Assembly (NCBI GenBank): GCA_039030915.1
Contig: JBCCDG010000005.1
Location: forward strand, 13,519-77,518
DNA length: 64,000 nucleotides
Reading direction: 5' to 3'
From: Thermohalobaculum sp039030915
GTDB lineage: Bacteria; Pseudomonadota; Alphaproteobacteria; Rhodobacterales; Rhodobacteraceae
Every line of letters starts with the position of its first letter. Position 1 is the first letter of the stretch. The notes under the pieces were generated by a model that had not been told where the DNA came from, did not search any database, and saw only the letters and a list, made by a program, of their open reading frames with translations. Below are positions 25,735 to 34,110 of this stretch, piece after piece. The position numbers were made by a program, and so were the translations under genes.

Positions 25735-26190
25735 ATGCGCCTTCTCGCCACCACCGCCTTCGCCGCTGCCCTCGGCCTCGCGGCCCTTAGCCCCATCGCC
25801 GCAAGCGCCTCGGAGGACCCGGTCTACCAGTCCTTCCTCGGCACCGCGATCGACGGCACGGATCCGGTCGCCTACTTCACGGAGGGCAAGCCCGTGGAAG
25901 GCTCCTCGGAGTTTACGCATGACTGGAACGGCGCCAACTGGCGCTTCTCCAGCGCGGAGAACCGGGACCTCTTCGCCGCGAACCCGGAGCAATACGCGCC
26001 CCAATACGGCGGCTATTGTGCCTGGGCGGTGAGCCAGGGCTACACGGCATCGACCGATCCGGAGGCCTGGGCCATCGTCGATGGCAAGCTCTACCTCAAC
26101 TACAATGCCGATGTTCAGAGCCGCTGGAACAAGGACGTGCCCGGGCACATCGCCTCGGCAGATGGGAACTGGCCCAAGGTCCTCGAGTAA
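25735..26190 (+). CDS. Secreted YHS-domain protein
   Basis: 151 residues. A signal peptide spans about residues 1-23 (ending AASAS). The mature part is a YHS-like domain: GTDPVAYFTEGKPVEGS, WRFSSAENRDLFAANPEQY, and YGGYCAWAVSQG. The single cysteine in GGYCA is a plausible metal site. YHS proteins often accompany copper handling or respiratory enzymes. Start chosen at 25735, preceded by CAGGGAAA; a start 15 bases upstream is possible. It converges on a Sco-like gene 51 bp away. Confidence 0.85.
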   Translation: MRLLATTAFAAALGLAALSPIAASASEDPVYQSFLGTAIDGTDPVAYFTEGKPVEGSSEFTHDWNGANWRFSSAENRDLFAANPEQYAPQYGGYCAWAVSQGYTASTDPEAWAIVDGKLYLNYNADVQSRWNKDVPGHIASADGNWPKVLE

Positions 26191-26241
26191 CCGGACCCAG
26201 GCCGGGCTTGAGAGCCCAGGCCCGCGACCCGGGCGGCGCGC

Positions 26242-26997
26242 TCAGGTGCCGTCCGGGACCAGATGCTTGTCGATGAGGGTCGCGATCCGTTCGGGGCCGA
26301 GGATCGGCGGCAGCACGCTCTTCACGGTGCCCTTGGCGTCGATCAGGTAGATGAAGCCGCCATGGGCGAAGATCGGCCGGCCGAGCGGATCGGTCGCGAC
26401 CTCCGTCACTTGGACCTGAAAGGCCGCGCGCGCCGCCGCAAGCGCCTCGGCCGAGCCAGTGAGGCCGAGTAAGCGCGGGTGCCAGCCCGGCATTGCCTCG
26501 GCCAGCGCCTCGGGCGTGTCACGCGCGGGATCGACCGTGATCATGAGCGGCTGTACCGCCTCCCCCGCCGGGCCCAGCGCATCGATCGCCGCCGCCATGC
26601 GCGGCAACGCTACGTCACAGATCGACTCGCAACCCGCATAGCCGAAGAAGAGCACCAGCGGCGTGCCCCTCAGGCTCTCATGGCTCATCCGCTCGCCCGT
26701 ATGCGCCACGAGGTCGAAGCGCGGCTCGATCTTGATCGGGAAGCCGCCGGCCAGCGGGACGGGGGCGCGGCCGGCGCGGTCGTTCCGCGTCCCCGCCGGC
26801 CCCTCCTCGAGCGCCGTGTTCGCCGGCTGTCCGCCCGCCGGATGCTCCTTCGGCTCCGTCTCCGCGGCCTCGCGCATCTTCTTGGCGACCGCCTCGTAGT
26901 CGTGGTGCTCCGTGCCATGGGCGCCCGCGGCCCCCGGTGCTGCAAGGGCGAGCACCGCGGCGGCGATGAACGCATGGCTCACGCGGCCCGCGCGCAT
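26242..26997 (-). CDS. Sco1/SenC-family copper/thiol protein
   Basis: 251 residues with a signal peptide (1-26). The thioredoxin-like Sco domain covers about 85-245; copper-binding Cys123 and Cys127 are seen in AGCESICD, and a distal histidine in IFAHGGFIYLID fits the third ligand. Sco proteins mature the CuA centre of cytochrome oxidase or nitrous oxide reductase. The segment from 27 to 80 is His- and Glu-rich and unusual. The start overlaps the stop of the upstream gene by one base. Promoter is shared with the two secreted proteins upstream. Confidence 0.88.
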   Translation of the reverse strand: MRAGRVSHAFIAAAVLALAAPGAAGAHGTEHHDYEAVAKKMREAAETEPKEHPAGGQPANTALEEGPAGTRNDRAGRAPVPLAGGFPIKIEPRFDLVAHTGERMSHESLRGTPLVLFFGYAGCESICDVALPRMAAAIDALGPAGEAVQPLMITVDPARDTPEALAEAMPGWHPRLLGLTGSAEALAAARAAFQVQVTEVATDPLGRPIFAHGGFIYLIDAKGTVKSVLPPILGPERIATLIDKHLVPDGT

Positions 26998-27569
26998 CAG
27001 AAGTTCTCCTCCGCGTATTTCTCGTCCGCCTCCTTGCCGAGGCCGAGATGGCCCGTGGTATCGATCCGCTCGTGGATGAGCGGGTCGCGTCGGAACCACG
27101 GGCCCTTCTCACCGATCGGGTTCTCGGTGCGGGCCTCCCAGCCCTTGGTGAAGTTGTTGGTCTTCGCCGTCTCGCCGCCGACCGTCACGGTCTGGACTTG
27201 CATGATCTCGGCCCCCTTCGTCACCTCAGGGTCGCCGACGAGGAGACCGTCGACCGTCACCGTCTGCCCGCAATAGGCCGCGAGATCGTAGGTGCCGCCC
27301 GAGAAGATCGGCTGGATGTTCTTGAAGACGAGCAGCGTCTTGCCGTCGGCCACGCGCTCCAGAACCATCTGCCTGAGGCCACCGCCGCAATCCTCGGGGC
27401 AATCCCCCGTCAGCGCGCAGACCGCATCCGTGACCTTCGCCTCGAAGCGGGCCTTGGTCTCGCCATGGGCGAGATTCCAGTTCTTCGCCTCCGATCCCTC
27501 GCTGAAATCCGCAGCACCCGCCGGGGCTGCGAGGAGCACGGCAACAGCCGCCATCGTCATCCGTTTCAT
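26997..27569 (-). CDS. Secreted protein with Cys cluster, unknown family
   Basis: 190 residues from ATG 27569 with signal peptide (about 1-20, ending AGAAD). Near residues 50-65 lies a cysteine group VCALTGDCPEDCGGG (C-X5-C-X3-C), followed by a beta-rich part (YCGQTVTVDGLLVGD) that looks like a small OB-fold. I cannot name the family. It is the middle gene of a three-gene unit ending in the Sco protein, so a role in periplasmic metal (probably copper) or thiol chemistry is inferred. Confidence 0.7.
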   Translation of the reverse strand: MKRMTMAAVAVLLAAPAGAADFSEGSEAKNWNLAHGETKARFEAKVTDAVCALTGDCPEDCGGGLRQMVLERVADGKTLLVFKNIQPIFSGGTYDLAAYCGQTVTVDGLLVGDPEVTKGAEIMQVQTVTVGGETAKTNNFTKGWEARTENPIGEKGPWFRRDPLIHERIDTTGHLGLGKEADEKYAEENF

Positions 27570-27577
27570 GGCGCGCC

Positions 27578-28039
27578 TCACTGCTTGTTGGGGTCGGGGA
27601 AGGCGAAGGGGGGCACGACGCCGAAATCCTCGTGAGTGAGGTTCACGATGCCCTCGTCCGTCACGACTTCGGAGACCATGAGGTATTTGATGTCGTCCAC
27701 CTCGTGCAGCATGCCCTCGGCCGTGACGCGGTGGCTCTGCACATCGAGAAGCGCGGTGCCGTCGGCGATGTCAGGGTCGCCCTCCCACTTCATGACCATG
27801 TAGACGGTGCCATCGTCGGCGAGGATGCCCACGGGGATGCCGCCCGCGGCACACCACATCGCACAGGTATGGTGCGCGGTGCCCAGCACCGTATCGTACC
27901 AGCCCATGACGCCGGAGTAGTAGCACCAGGTGTCGATGACCTCGCCGGTGACGGTCACCTTCTCCGCCGCCGCCTGCGCCATGCTGCCGAGGAGCATGAC
28001 CGCCCCCGCCGCCAGCGCGCCGGCCCGCTTGAGGCTCAT
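27578..28039 (-). CDS. Secreted Cys/His-motif protein, unknown family
   Basis: 153 residues from ATG 28039 with a signal peptide (about 1-26, ending AQAAA). Conserved-looking features are DTWCYYSGVMG and AHHTCAMWCAAGG, two His and three Cys in 30 residues that could bind a metal, then GTVYMVMKWEGD. An OB-like beta pattern follows. It leads the operon with the Cys-cluster protein (8-bp gap) and Sco. The family is not recognised; the motif suggests a periplasmic copper or heme partner. Confidence 0.72.
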   Translation of the reverse strand: MSLKRAGALAAGAVMLLGSMAQAAAEKVTVTGEVIDTWCYYSGVMGWYDTVLGTAHHTCAMWCAAGGIPVGILADDGTVYMVMKWEGDPDIADGTALLDVQSHRVTAEGMLHEVDDIKYLMVSEVVTDEGIVNLTHEDFGVVPPFAFPDPNKQ

Positions 28040-28231
28040 GTCGCGTCCTCCCTTCTGTGTTCTGAACGGTGACCTGAGCCTAGCGAAGCGGCGCGGGAGC
28101 ACATGTCAACTTTTCGTGGTCCCTCACGATGTCAGGCGGTGCGGCGTATCGACGGGCCGACGCGGGCTGGTCCCCCGGCGCCCGCTCGGCTAGACGGGCG
28201 CCGCATGAGAGTGAGCGAGGGGCGGCGCGCG

Positions 28232-28963
28232 ATGATCCTCTACCCGGCCATCGATCTGAAGGACGGCGTCTGTGTGCGTCTTCTGCGCGGCGAGATGTCG
28301 GCCGCGACGGTCTTCAACGACGACCCGGCCGCGCAGGCGCGCGCCTTCGAGGCAGCGGGCTGCGGGTGGCTGCACATCGTGGATCTCAACGGCGCCGTCG
28401 AAGGCCGGCCGGTCAATGCGGCGGCCGTCGAGGCCATCCTCGGCGCGATCTCCATCCCCGCGCAACTCGGCGGCGGCATCCGCAGCCGAGCGACGATCGA
28501 GGACTGGCTCGCCCGCGGTGTCGCCCGCGTCATCCTCGGCACCGTGGCGCTGCGCGACCCCGCGCTGGTGCGGGAGGCCGCGAAGGCCCATCCTGGCCAC
28601 ATCGCTGTCGGCATCGACGCGCGCGGCGGGCGCGTGGCGGTGGAGGGCTGGGCCGAAACCTCGGAGGTGACGGCCACGGAGCTTGCGCGCCGCTTCGAGG
28701 ACGCAGGCGTCGCCGCCATAATCTACACGGATATCGAGCGCGACGGCGCCATGCAGGGCCCCAATGTCGAGGAGACGGCGGCACTGGCCCGCGCCGTCTC
28801 CATCCCGGTGATCGCCTCGGGCGGTGTGAGCTCGCTGGAGGATCTTGCCGCGCTCAAGGCCAGCGGCGCCCCGCTCGACGGCGTGATCTCTGGCCGGGCG
28901 CTCTACGACGGGCGGCTGGACCCCGCCGCCGCGATCAAGCTGCTGGCAGAGCCCGCCGCCTGA
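28232..28963 (+). CDS. hisA: ProFAR isomerase HisA
   Basis: 243 residues, a half-barrel-repeat TIM barrel. The N-terminal LYPAIDLKDG with the catalytic Asp, GGGIRS, and the second Asp region IYTDIERDG are typical. It catalyses the Amadori isomerisation of ProFAR to PRFAR in histidine synthesis. ATG 28232 chosen for family agreement and GAGGGG upstream. It stands alone, with its promoter in the 192-bp gap shared with the divergent cassette. Confidence 0.97.
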   Translation: MILYPAIDLKDGVCVRLLRGEMSAATVFNDDPAAQARAFEAAGCGWLHIVDLNGAVEGRPVNAAAVEAILGAISIPAQLGGGIRSRATIEDWLARGVARVILGTVALRDPALVREAAKAHPGHIAVGIDARGGRVAVEGWAETSEVTATELARRFEDAGVAAIIYTDIERDGAMQGPNVEETAALARAVSIPVIASGGVSSLEDLAALKASGAPLDGVISGRALYDGRLDPAAAIKLLAEPAA

Positions 28964-29000
28964 CCGGCGCGGTCCGTGTCCGCCGCAGGCAAGCGCAAAA

Positions 29001-29030
29001 ACGCGCGTCCACTGGCCGGGCGACGCGCGT
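29001..29030 (+). terminator. Stem-loop after hisA
   Basis: Arms ACGCGCGTC (29001-29009) and GACGCGCGT (29022-29030) with a 12-base loop, followed by CGTTCTGCTT, 37 bp after the hisA stop. It is a weak rho-independent terminator candidate. Confidence 0.5.
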
Positions 29031-29145
29031 CGTTCTGCTTACATGGCGGCGGCAGTGCCACCCGCACCACCGCAGCGCCGATCACGCAACCGGCCCCCTA
29101 CACTCGACGCCCCTCACGCCGGACCGGCCCCTCAGGAACGCAAGC

Positions 29146-29409
29146 TTAGAACTCGACTGACGAAGACTGACGGCTCTCATACTCCTCCGAAGCAAGCCGC
29201 ACGCCCGCTTCTCCGCCGTTACGCTGCACGCCGCCAAGATCAGGCTGTACGCCAAGCGCTACCGATGCCTGACCGTTCACCACAACGTCGGGCCCGCTGA
29301 CCGCGATCACCATCACCCCGCCGAAGAGGGCAAGGGCGACGGCAAGAGCGACTGCGATCAGTGAGCTCGCAATCCCGGTCTCCCGGTATGTGCCATTCGC
29401 TTGCTGCAT
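29146..29409 (-). CDS. Small single-pass membrane protein
   Basis: 87 residues. A short polar N-terminus is followed by one strong transmembrane helix (about residues 15-38) and a polar, serine/glutamate-containing tail. The start ATG at 29409 is preceded by GGGGGA at good spacing, which supports real translation. No family is recognised. It lies between hisA and hisF on the opposite strand and faces hisF across 168 bp. Its function cannot be inferred. Confidence 0.6.
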   Translation of the reverse strand: MQQANGTYRETGIASSLIAVALAVALALFGGVMVIAVSGPDVVVNGQASVALGVQPDLGGVQRNGGEAGVRLASEEYESRQSSSVEF

Positions 29410-29481
29410 GTCATCGGTCCCCCGGCGCGGGTTTTGCCTCCCCGCACCACGGTGGTAGTTAAGGGAGTAGGCGGAGAGTCT

Positions 29482-29499
29482 CTGTGTCACACGACACAG
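29482..29499. promoter_or_regulatory. Palindrome CTGTGTC-ACAC-GACACAG in divergent promoter region
   Basis: Perfect 7-bp arms with a 4-bp centre, midway between the small membrane protein start (29409) and hisF (29578). Its position suits an operator for one or both. Bound factor unknown. Confidence 0.4.
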
Positions 29500-29577
29500 C
29501 ATCGTCGCATTTCCGGACCTTGACGTAAGGCCTGCCCGCAAGTCACTGGGATGCTTGGCCATCCCGAGGAGCCCGCC

Positions 29578-30342
29578 ATGCTCAAGACCCGCGTCATTCC
29601 CTGCCTCGACGTCGCCGAGGGGCGGGTGGTCAAGGGCGTCAATTTTGTCGATCTGCGCGATGCGGGCGATCCGGTGGAACAGGCCAGCCTCTATGACGCC
29701 GCAGGGGCGGACGAGCTCTGCTTTCTCGACATCACGGCAAGCCATGAGGACCGCGGCACGATCCTCGACGTCGCCCGCCGCACGGCCGAGCGCTGCTTCA
29801 TGCCGCTTACCGTGGGCGGCGGGGTGCGCACGCTCGAGGATATCCGCGCGCTCCTGCTCGCCGGGGCGGACAAGGTGAGCATCAACACCGCGGCCGTGAA
29901 GGATCCCGCCTTCGTGGCGGCGGCGGCGGCCAAGTTCGGCAGCCAGTGCATCGTGGTGGCCATCGATGCGAAAGCGAGCGGTGCAACGCCTTCGGGCTTC
30001 GAGATCTTCACCCATGGCGGCCGGCGCGAGACGGGCATCGATGCGCTGGCCTTCGCGCGGGAGATGGAGGCGCGAGGCGCGGGCGAGATCCTGCTGACCT
30101 CGATGGACCGGGACGGTACGAAGGCCGGCTTCAACCTCGCGCTCACCCGCACCATCGCCGACGCGCTCGAGATCCCCGTAATCGCCTCGGGTGGCGTGGG
30201 CACGCTCGATCATCTGGTCGAAGGGGTGGCGGAGGGCCATGCCTCCGCCGTTCTCGCCGCCTCGATCTTCCATTTCGGCGAGCACACCATCGGCGAAGCC
30301 AAGGCGCATATGGCAGCCGCCGGCATCCCGGTGCGGCTGTGA
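29578..30342 (+). CDS. hisF: Imidazole glycerol phosphate synthase cyclase subunit HisF
   Basis: 254 residues. N-terminal TRVIPCLDVAEGRVVKG with the catalytic Asp, GGGVRT, and the second Asp in TSMDRDGTK identify HisF. It makes IGP and AICAR from PRFAR using ammonia from HisH. The ATG at 29578 follows GAGGAG. Its stop overlaps the GTG start of the hisE-GNAT fusion (GTGA). Confidence 0.97.
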   Translation: MLKTRVIPCLDVAEGRVVKGVNFVDLRDAGDPVEQASLYDAAGADELCFLDITASHEDRGTILDVARRTAERCFMPLTVGGGVRTLEDIRALLLAGADKVSINTAAVKDPAFVAAAAAKFGSQCIVVAIDAKASGATPSGFEIFTHGGRRETGIDALAFAREMEARGAGEILLTSMDRDGTKAGFNLALTRTIADALEIPVIASGGVGTLDHLVEGVAEGHASAVLAASIFHFGEHTIGEAKAHMAAAGIPVRL

Positions 30343-31142
30343 GCGGGCCCGGCGCCGCGGCTGTCGCGGATCCGGCGCTCCTGACACGTCTTGCCGCCAC
30401 GATCCGTTCGCGCCGGGGAGCAGCGCCGGAAAGCTCGCACACAGCAAGGCTCCTCGCGAAGGGCTCTGCCAAGGCAGCGGAGAAATTCGGGGAGGAGGCG
30501 ATCGAGGCCGTCATCGAGGCCGCCCGCGCCGGCACGCCGGCGTTTCGTCCGCAGGCGCTGGCAAGCGAGGCGGCGGACGTGATCTATCACCTCCTCGTCA
30601 TGCTCGAGGCGTGCGATCTCTCGCTCGACGACGCGCTCGCGGCCCTCGCGACGCGCGAAGGCACCTCCGGCGTGGCCGAAAAGGCGGCCCGCACGCAGGA
30701 GATCGCGATCGAGCGCGCCCTGAGCCCCGAGCATATCGCCCGCTGTCTCGCGCTTCGCACCGAGGTGTTCATCGCCGAACAGGGCGTCCCCGCGGCCGAA
30801 GAGCAGGATGGAGAGGACGCGAGCTGCCGCCACTGGATCGCGCATCGCGGCATCGAAACGCTGGGCACCCTCCGCGTGAAGGCGGCGGCACCCGGCGGCG
30901 GCGCTGGCCCAGGTGCCAAGATCCAGCGCGTCGCCATCGCCCGCCGTGCCCGCGGCACCGGGCTCGGCGCGCGGCTCATGCGCCATGTCCTGGCCGAGAT
31001 CGCCGGGGAGAACACGCCGGTCTGGCTCGAGAGCCAGATCTGCGCCATCGCCTTCTACACGCGGCTCGGCTTCGTCGCCGAAGGTCCCGAATTCATGGAT
31101 GCCGGCATCGCCCATCGCCGTATGCGTCTACCCCAAGCCTGA
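30339..31142 (+). CDS. hisE: HisE (phosphoribosyl-ATP pyrophosphatase) fused to GNAT acetyltransferase
   Basis: 267 residues, a single open frame. Residues about 10-118 are HisE: EKFGEEAIEAVIEA and EAADVIYHLLVMLEA carry the metal-binding acidic residues of the MazG-like fold; function is hydrolysis of PR-ATP to PR-AMP. Residues about 120-267 are a GNAT domain of ElaA-like type: ALRTEVFIAEQGVP, the acetyl-CoA loop ARRARGTGLGARLM and AIAFYTRLGFVAEG. Usually HisE is about 100 residues and free-standing. The start is GTG 30339, coupled to hisF. No internal stop is seen at the junction (AARTQEIAIERALSPEH), so the fusion looks real unless a stop or frame change was lost in the assembly. Confidence 0.87.
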   Translation: MSGPGAAAVADPALLTRLAATIRSRRGAAPESSHTARLLAKGSAKAAEKFGEEAIEAVIEAARAGTPAFRPQALASEAADVIYHLLVMLEACDLSLDDALAALATREGTSGVAEKAARTQEIAIERALSPEHIARCLALRTEVFIAEQGVPAAEEQDGEDASCRHWIAHRGIETLGTLRVKAAAPGGGAGPGAKIQRVAIARRARGTGLGARLMRHVLAEIAGENTPVWLESQICAIAFYTRLGFVAEGPEFMDAGIAHRRMRLPQA

Positions 31143-31195
31143 GCCACGGCGGAAATACGCACGGCCGGCGCCAACGGGGCGAGACGGGGCCGCCG

Positions 31196-31246
31196 AAAAA
31201 GGGGTGGCGGAGCGGGGGGCGGGTGGGAGCGACGCCACCCCTTTTT
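31196..31246. terminator. Bidirectional intrinsic terminator
   Basis: A perfect 14-bp stem: AAAAAGGGGTGGCG (31196-31209) and CGCCACCCCTTTTT (31233-31246), loop 23 bases. The A-run and T-run make it work on both strands, between convergent hisE-GNAT and the alpha/beta hydrolase. One of the clearest terminators in the window. Confidence 0.88.
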
Positions 31247-31274
31247 CGCTAGCGGCCCCTTCGCACACGGGCGT

Positions 31275-32237
31275 TCAGGGCGCGATCGCCGCGCGTAGAA
31301 ATGCACCGGCCTTCTCGACCGCCTCGTCTGCTTCGGCGAGGTAGCCGCGGAAGATCGGCCAGGCATGGGGCAGCCCATCCCTCAGCTCGAGCGCCGGGTC
31401 CGAGCCCGCGGCCTTCAGCACCTCCGCCGTGGCGATGGCGTCGTCGAGCAGGATCTCGGCCATGCTCGCAAAGACGATCGCCGGCGGCGGTCGGTCGAAG
31501 CGTGCCAGCACCGGCGAGATACGCCAGTCCGACGCGTCGCCGTTCTCGCCGAGGCAAAAGCGGACCACGTCCTCTATCCGCGCCGCCGGCAGCATCGCAT
31601 CGCGCTCCGCGTTCGCCGCGAGGCTGCGGGCCCCACCCCTGAGATCGACCCAGGGCGAGAAGAGCGCGAGCCCGCCCGGCAGGGCGCGCCGGTCCGCCGT
31701 CAGATCCGCCAGGAGCGCGAGCGCCAGGCCGCCGCCCGCACTATCGCCTGCGAGCGCGATCCGCGCCGGCGGCGTGCCGCGCGCTACCAGCCAGTTCCAG
31801 GCAGCGCGCGCATCGCGGAGTGACGCAGGGAGCGGGTGCTCGGGCGCAAGCCGATAGTCGATGACGAGCGCACGCATGCCCGCTGCCCCGGCCAGCGCCG
31901 CGGCGAGATGGCGATGCGTCGCGGGCGAGCCGCCGATATACGCTCCGCCGTGGAGATAGAGGATCGTGCCGAGGTCACACCCCTCCGCCGTTCCCGGCCT
32001 CGGCCGCATCTCCGCCCATTCTGCCGGGATGCGTCGTTCGCCGTCCCGCAGCTCGACCGCATCGTAGCGCGCCCCTGGAGGATCGCGCATCAGCGGCGCG
32101 ATCCCTGCGAGATGGGCGCGGAAGGACAGCGGGTCGTCCTCGCGCGCCAGTCTGCGCTTCACGAGGAGCCGAAGGGCGAGATCGAGGAGGCCGACCGGCA
32201 GCTTCGCCGGCAGGAGCCGCGCCAGCGAGGGCGCCAT
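31275..32237 (-). CDS. Alpha/beta hydrolase (hormone-sensitive-lipase family esterase)
   Basis: 320 residues. The oxyanion motif HGGAYIGGS (96-104) and nucleophile Ser166 in GDSAGG are the HSL-family marks; a C-terminal LPHAW supplies the His, with an Asp in the region before it. No signal peptide, so cytosolic. It probably hydrolyses short-chain esters; the native substrate is unknown. The start overlaps the gshB stop by one base (TGATG), so the two are translated together. Confidence 0.9.
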   Translation of the reverse strand: MAPSLARLLPAKLPVGLLDLALRLLVKRRLAREDDPLSFRAHLAGIAPLMRDPPGARYDAVELRDGERRIPAEWAEMRPRPGTAEGCDLGTILYLHGGAYIGGSPATHRHLAAALAGAAGMRALVIDYRLAPEHPLPASLRDARAAWNWLVARGTPPARIALAGDSAGGGLALALLADLTADRRALPGGLALFSPWVDLRGGARSLAANAERDAMLPAARIEDVVRFCLGENGDASDWRISPVLARFDRPPPAIVFASMAEILLDDAIATAEVLKAAGSDPALELRDGLPHAWPIFRGYLAEADEAVEKAGAFLRAAIAP

Positions 32238-33205
32238 CAGTCGCCGCCCATGCCTTCTGCGTTGTGCGTCGCGACCCGCGCCTCGATCGCGTCCCAGATG
32301 GCCGCCGCGGCATTGATCCCGCTGAAGCGTTCGAGCTCCTGGATGCCCGTAGGCGAGGTCACGTTGATCTCCGTCAGGTACCCGCCGATCACGTCGATGC
32401 CCACGAAGAGGAGGCCGCGCTCCTTCAGCACCGGGCCAAGCCGCGCGCAGATCTCGAGGTCCCGCGCGGTCAGACCCGCCGGCTCGGCGCGCCCGCCGAC
32501 ATGCATGTTCGACCGCGCCTCGCCCGCCTGCGGGACGCGGTTGATCGCGCCCACCGCTTCGCCGTCGACCAGGATCACCCGCTTGTCGCCCTCCTTCACG
32601 GCGGGCAGGTAAGCCTGCGCCATCAGTGGCTCGCGGTTGATATCGGTGAACATCTCGTGGAGCGAGGCCAGGTTCGAGTCCTCTGGACGGAGATGGAAAA
32701 CCCCCGCGCCCCCATTGCCGAAGAGCGGCTTCACGATGATGTCGCCGTGCTCTGCCCGGAAGGCGCGCAGGGCGGGCAGGCTGCGCGCGATCATCGTCGG
32801 CGGCATGAACTCGGCGAAGTCGAGCACCATCAGCTTTTCGGGGCTGTTGCGCACCCAGAAAGGGTCGTTGACCACGAGGGTCGCCGGATGGATGCGCTCG
32901 AGAAGATGCGTGTTGGTGATGTAGGCCATGTCGAAGGGGGGATCCTGGCGCAGCCAGACCACGTCCTCCCGCGCGAGATCGCGCGTCTCCGGATCACCCA
33001 GGCTGAAATGCGGCGTGCCTCGGCGCAACGCCAGCGGCCAGCCGCGCGCCTGGACGCTGCCATTCTCCCAGACCAGATCGGGAGCGTGATAGTAGAACAA
33101 CCGATGGCCCCTGTCCGCGGCCTCCAGGGCAAGGCGGAAGGTGCTGTCCGCCGCAGGGTCGACGTCCGCAATGGCGTCCATCTGGAAGGCGATCCTGAGG
33201 CTCAC
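32237..33205 (-). CDS. gshB: Glutathione synthetase
   Basis: 322 residues, an ATP-grasp enzyme joining gamma-glutamylcysteine and glycine. Markers: N-terminal RIAFQMDAIADVDPAADST, IVKPLFGNGGAGVF, and the C-terminal EINVTSPTGIQELERFSG. The start is taken as GTG 33205, with GGGAGA ahead of it; ATG codons farther upstream precede sequence that does not resemble the family. Glutathione would serve the GFA-type enzyme and redox functions elsewhere in the cell. Confidence 0.95.
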   Translation of the reverse strand: MSLRIAFQMDAIADVDPAADSTFRLALEAADRGHRLFYYHAPDLVWENGSVQARGWPLALRRGTPHFSLGDPETRDLAREDVVWLRQDPPFDMAYITNTHLLERIHPATLVVNDPFWVRNSPEKLMVLDFAEFMPPTMIARSLPALRAFRAEHGDIIVKPLFGNGGAGVFHLRPEDSNLASLHEMFTDINREPLMAQAYLPAVKEGDKRVILVDGEAVGAINRVPQAGEARSNMHVGGRAEPAGLTARDLEICARLGPVLKERGLLFVGIDVIGGYLTEINVTSPTGIQELERFSGINAAAAIWDAIEARVATHNAEGMGGD

Positions 33206-33476
33206 GCGCTGTCTCCCGATCCCGGCATCCGCTCCCGGCCATGGCAGAGCCGCGCCGACGAGACAAGGCCAAAGCGCGCCGGGCGATGCACCTGCCATCG
33301 GTGCCGCTGCTCCCGCGACCATGGCTGCACCCCGATGGCGACGTGACTGCACCTGGCGCGACGCGCCCCGGAACCGCCGCCGCCCTATCGCGAAGCCGCT
33401 CGATCCTCTCAAGCGCACCGGCGATCAGCCGGCGCGCCGTTCATGCCCGCCGCCCCGGCAGGCGACAGCGTCCCGA

Positions 33477-34097
33477 TCAAACGGGCGGCCGGACCGGCGC
33501 GGCGGCAAAGCGGCGGGGATCGTCGATCAGCAGGAGGTGGCTGACCACCCGCTCAACCCCCTCCACCCGGCGCGCCGTATCGACTGCACGGTCGATCTCC
33601 TGCGGCGATCGCGCGAGGCCGGTGAGATGCACCACACCATCGACCGTCTCCACCGATATGTTCACCGCCGCGACCCCCGAGGCCCGCACCAGCCGGTATC
33701 GGAGCGCATTGGAGATACCGACATCGTTCAGGTAGCGGCGCGTGCCCGCATCTTCAGCCACCGTGATTTCGTTGGTGACGTCGGTGACCCCTGCAGGGAC
33801 CCAGGCGATACGCTCCGCGGCCACCCGATCCTCCCGACGCGGGACGCTGCCGGTCAGGACCACGCGCCCCTCCGTCACGGCCACCGCAACGTCACGATAG
33901 AGCTCGCCCGAATGCTCCCCCATGCGGGTGGCGATCGAGAGCTCGATCTCCGTGTCGGTCAGCGCCTGCATGGGCGCCCGCTCCTGCGCGACCGATCGTG
34001 CCAGGACGGCACCGGAGCCGACCACGGCGACCGGCGCACAGGCTTGAAGTGCCGCTGCTGCCAGCAGCGCGGCAAGGATACTCGGAGTTTTCGTCAT
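33477..34097 (-). CDS. Lipoprotein with two BON domains
   Basis: 206 residues. Lipobox LQAC with Cys20, so outer- or inner-membrane anchored. Two BON domains follow at about 45-112 and 118-190 (each with a VTVxxGxVxLTGxV-like pattern). DolP (YraP) of enterics is an outer-membrane BON lipoprotein that lies in the same yraN/lpoA/rsmI neighbourhood, so this is its likely equivalent, with a role in envelope integrity. It follows yraN by 13 bp. Confidence 0.87.
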   Translation of the reverse strand: MTKTPSILAALLAAAALQACAPVAVVGSGAVLARSVAQERAPMQALTDTEIELSIATRMGEHSGELYRDVAVAVTEGRVVLTGSVPRREDRVAAERIAWVPAGVTDVTNEITVAEDAGTRRYLNDVGISNALRYRLVRASGVAAVNISVETVDGVVHLTGLARSPQEIDRAVDTARRVEGVERVVSHLLLIDDPRRFAAAPVRPPV

Positions 34098-34110
34098 CTT
34101 TCCTGCTGCC

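Noticed and set aside
26191..26241. Hairpin GGGCT-TGAG-AGCCC between YHS and Sco genes as terminator
   Set aside because: Only 5 bp and no T-run; the position is suitable but the evidence is too weak for a feature.
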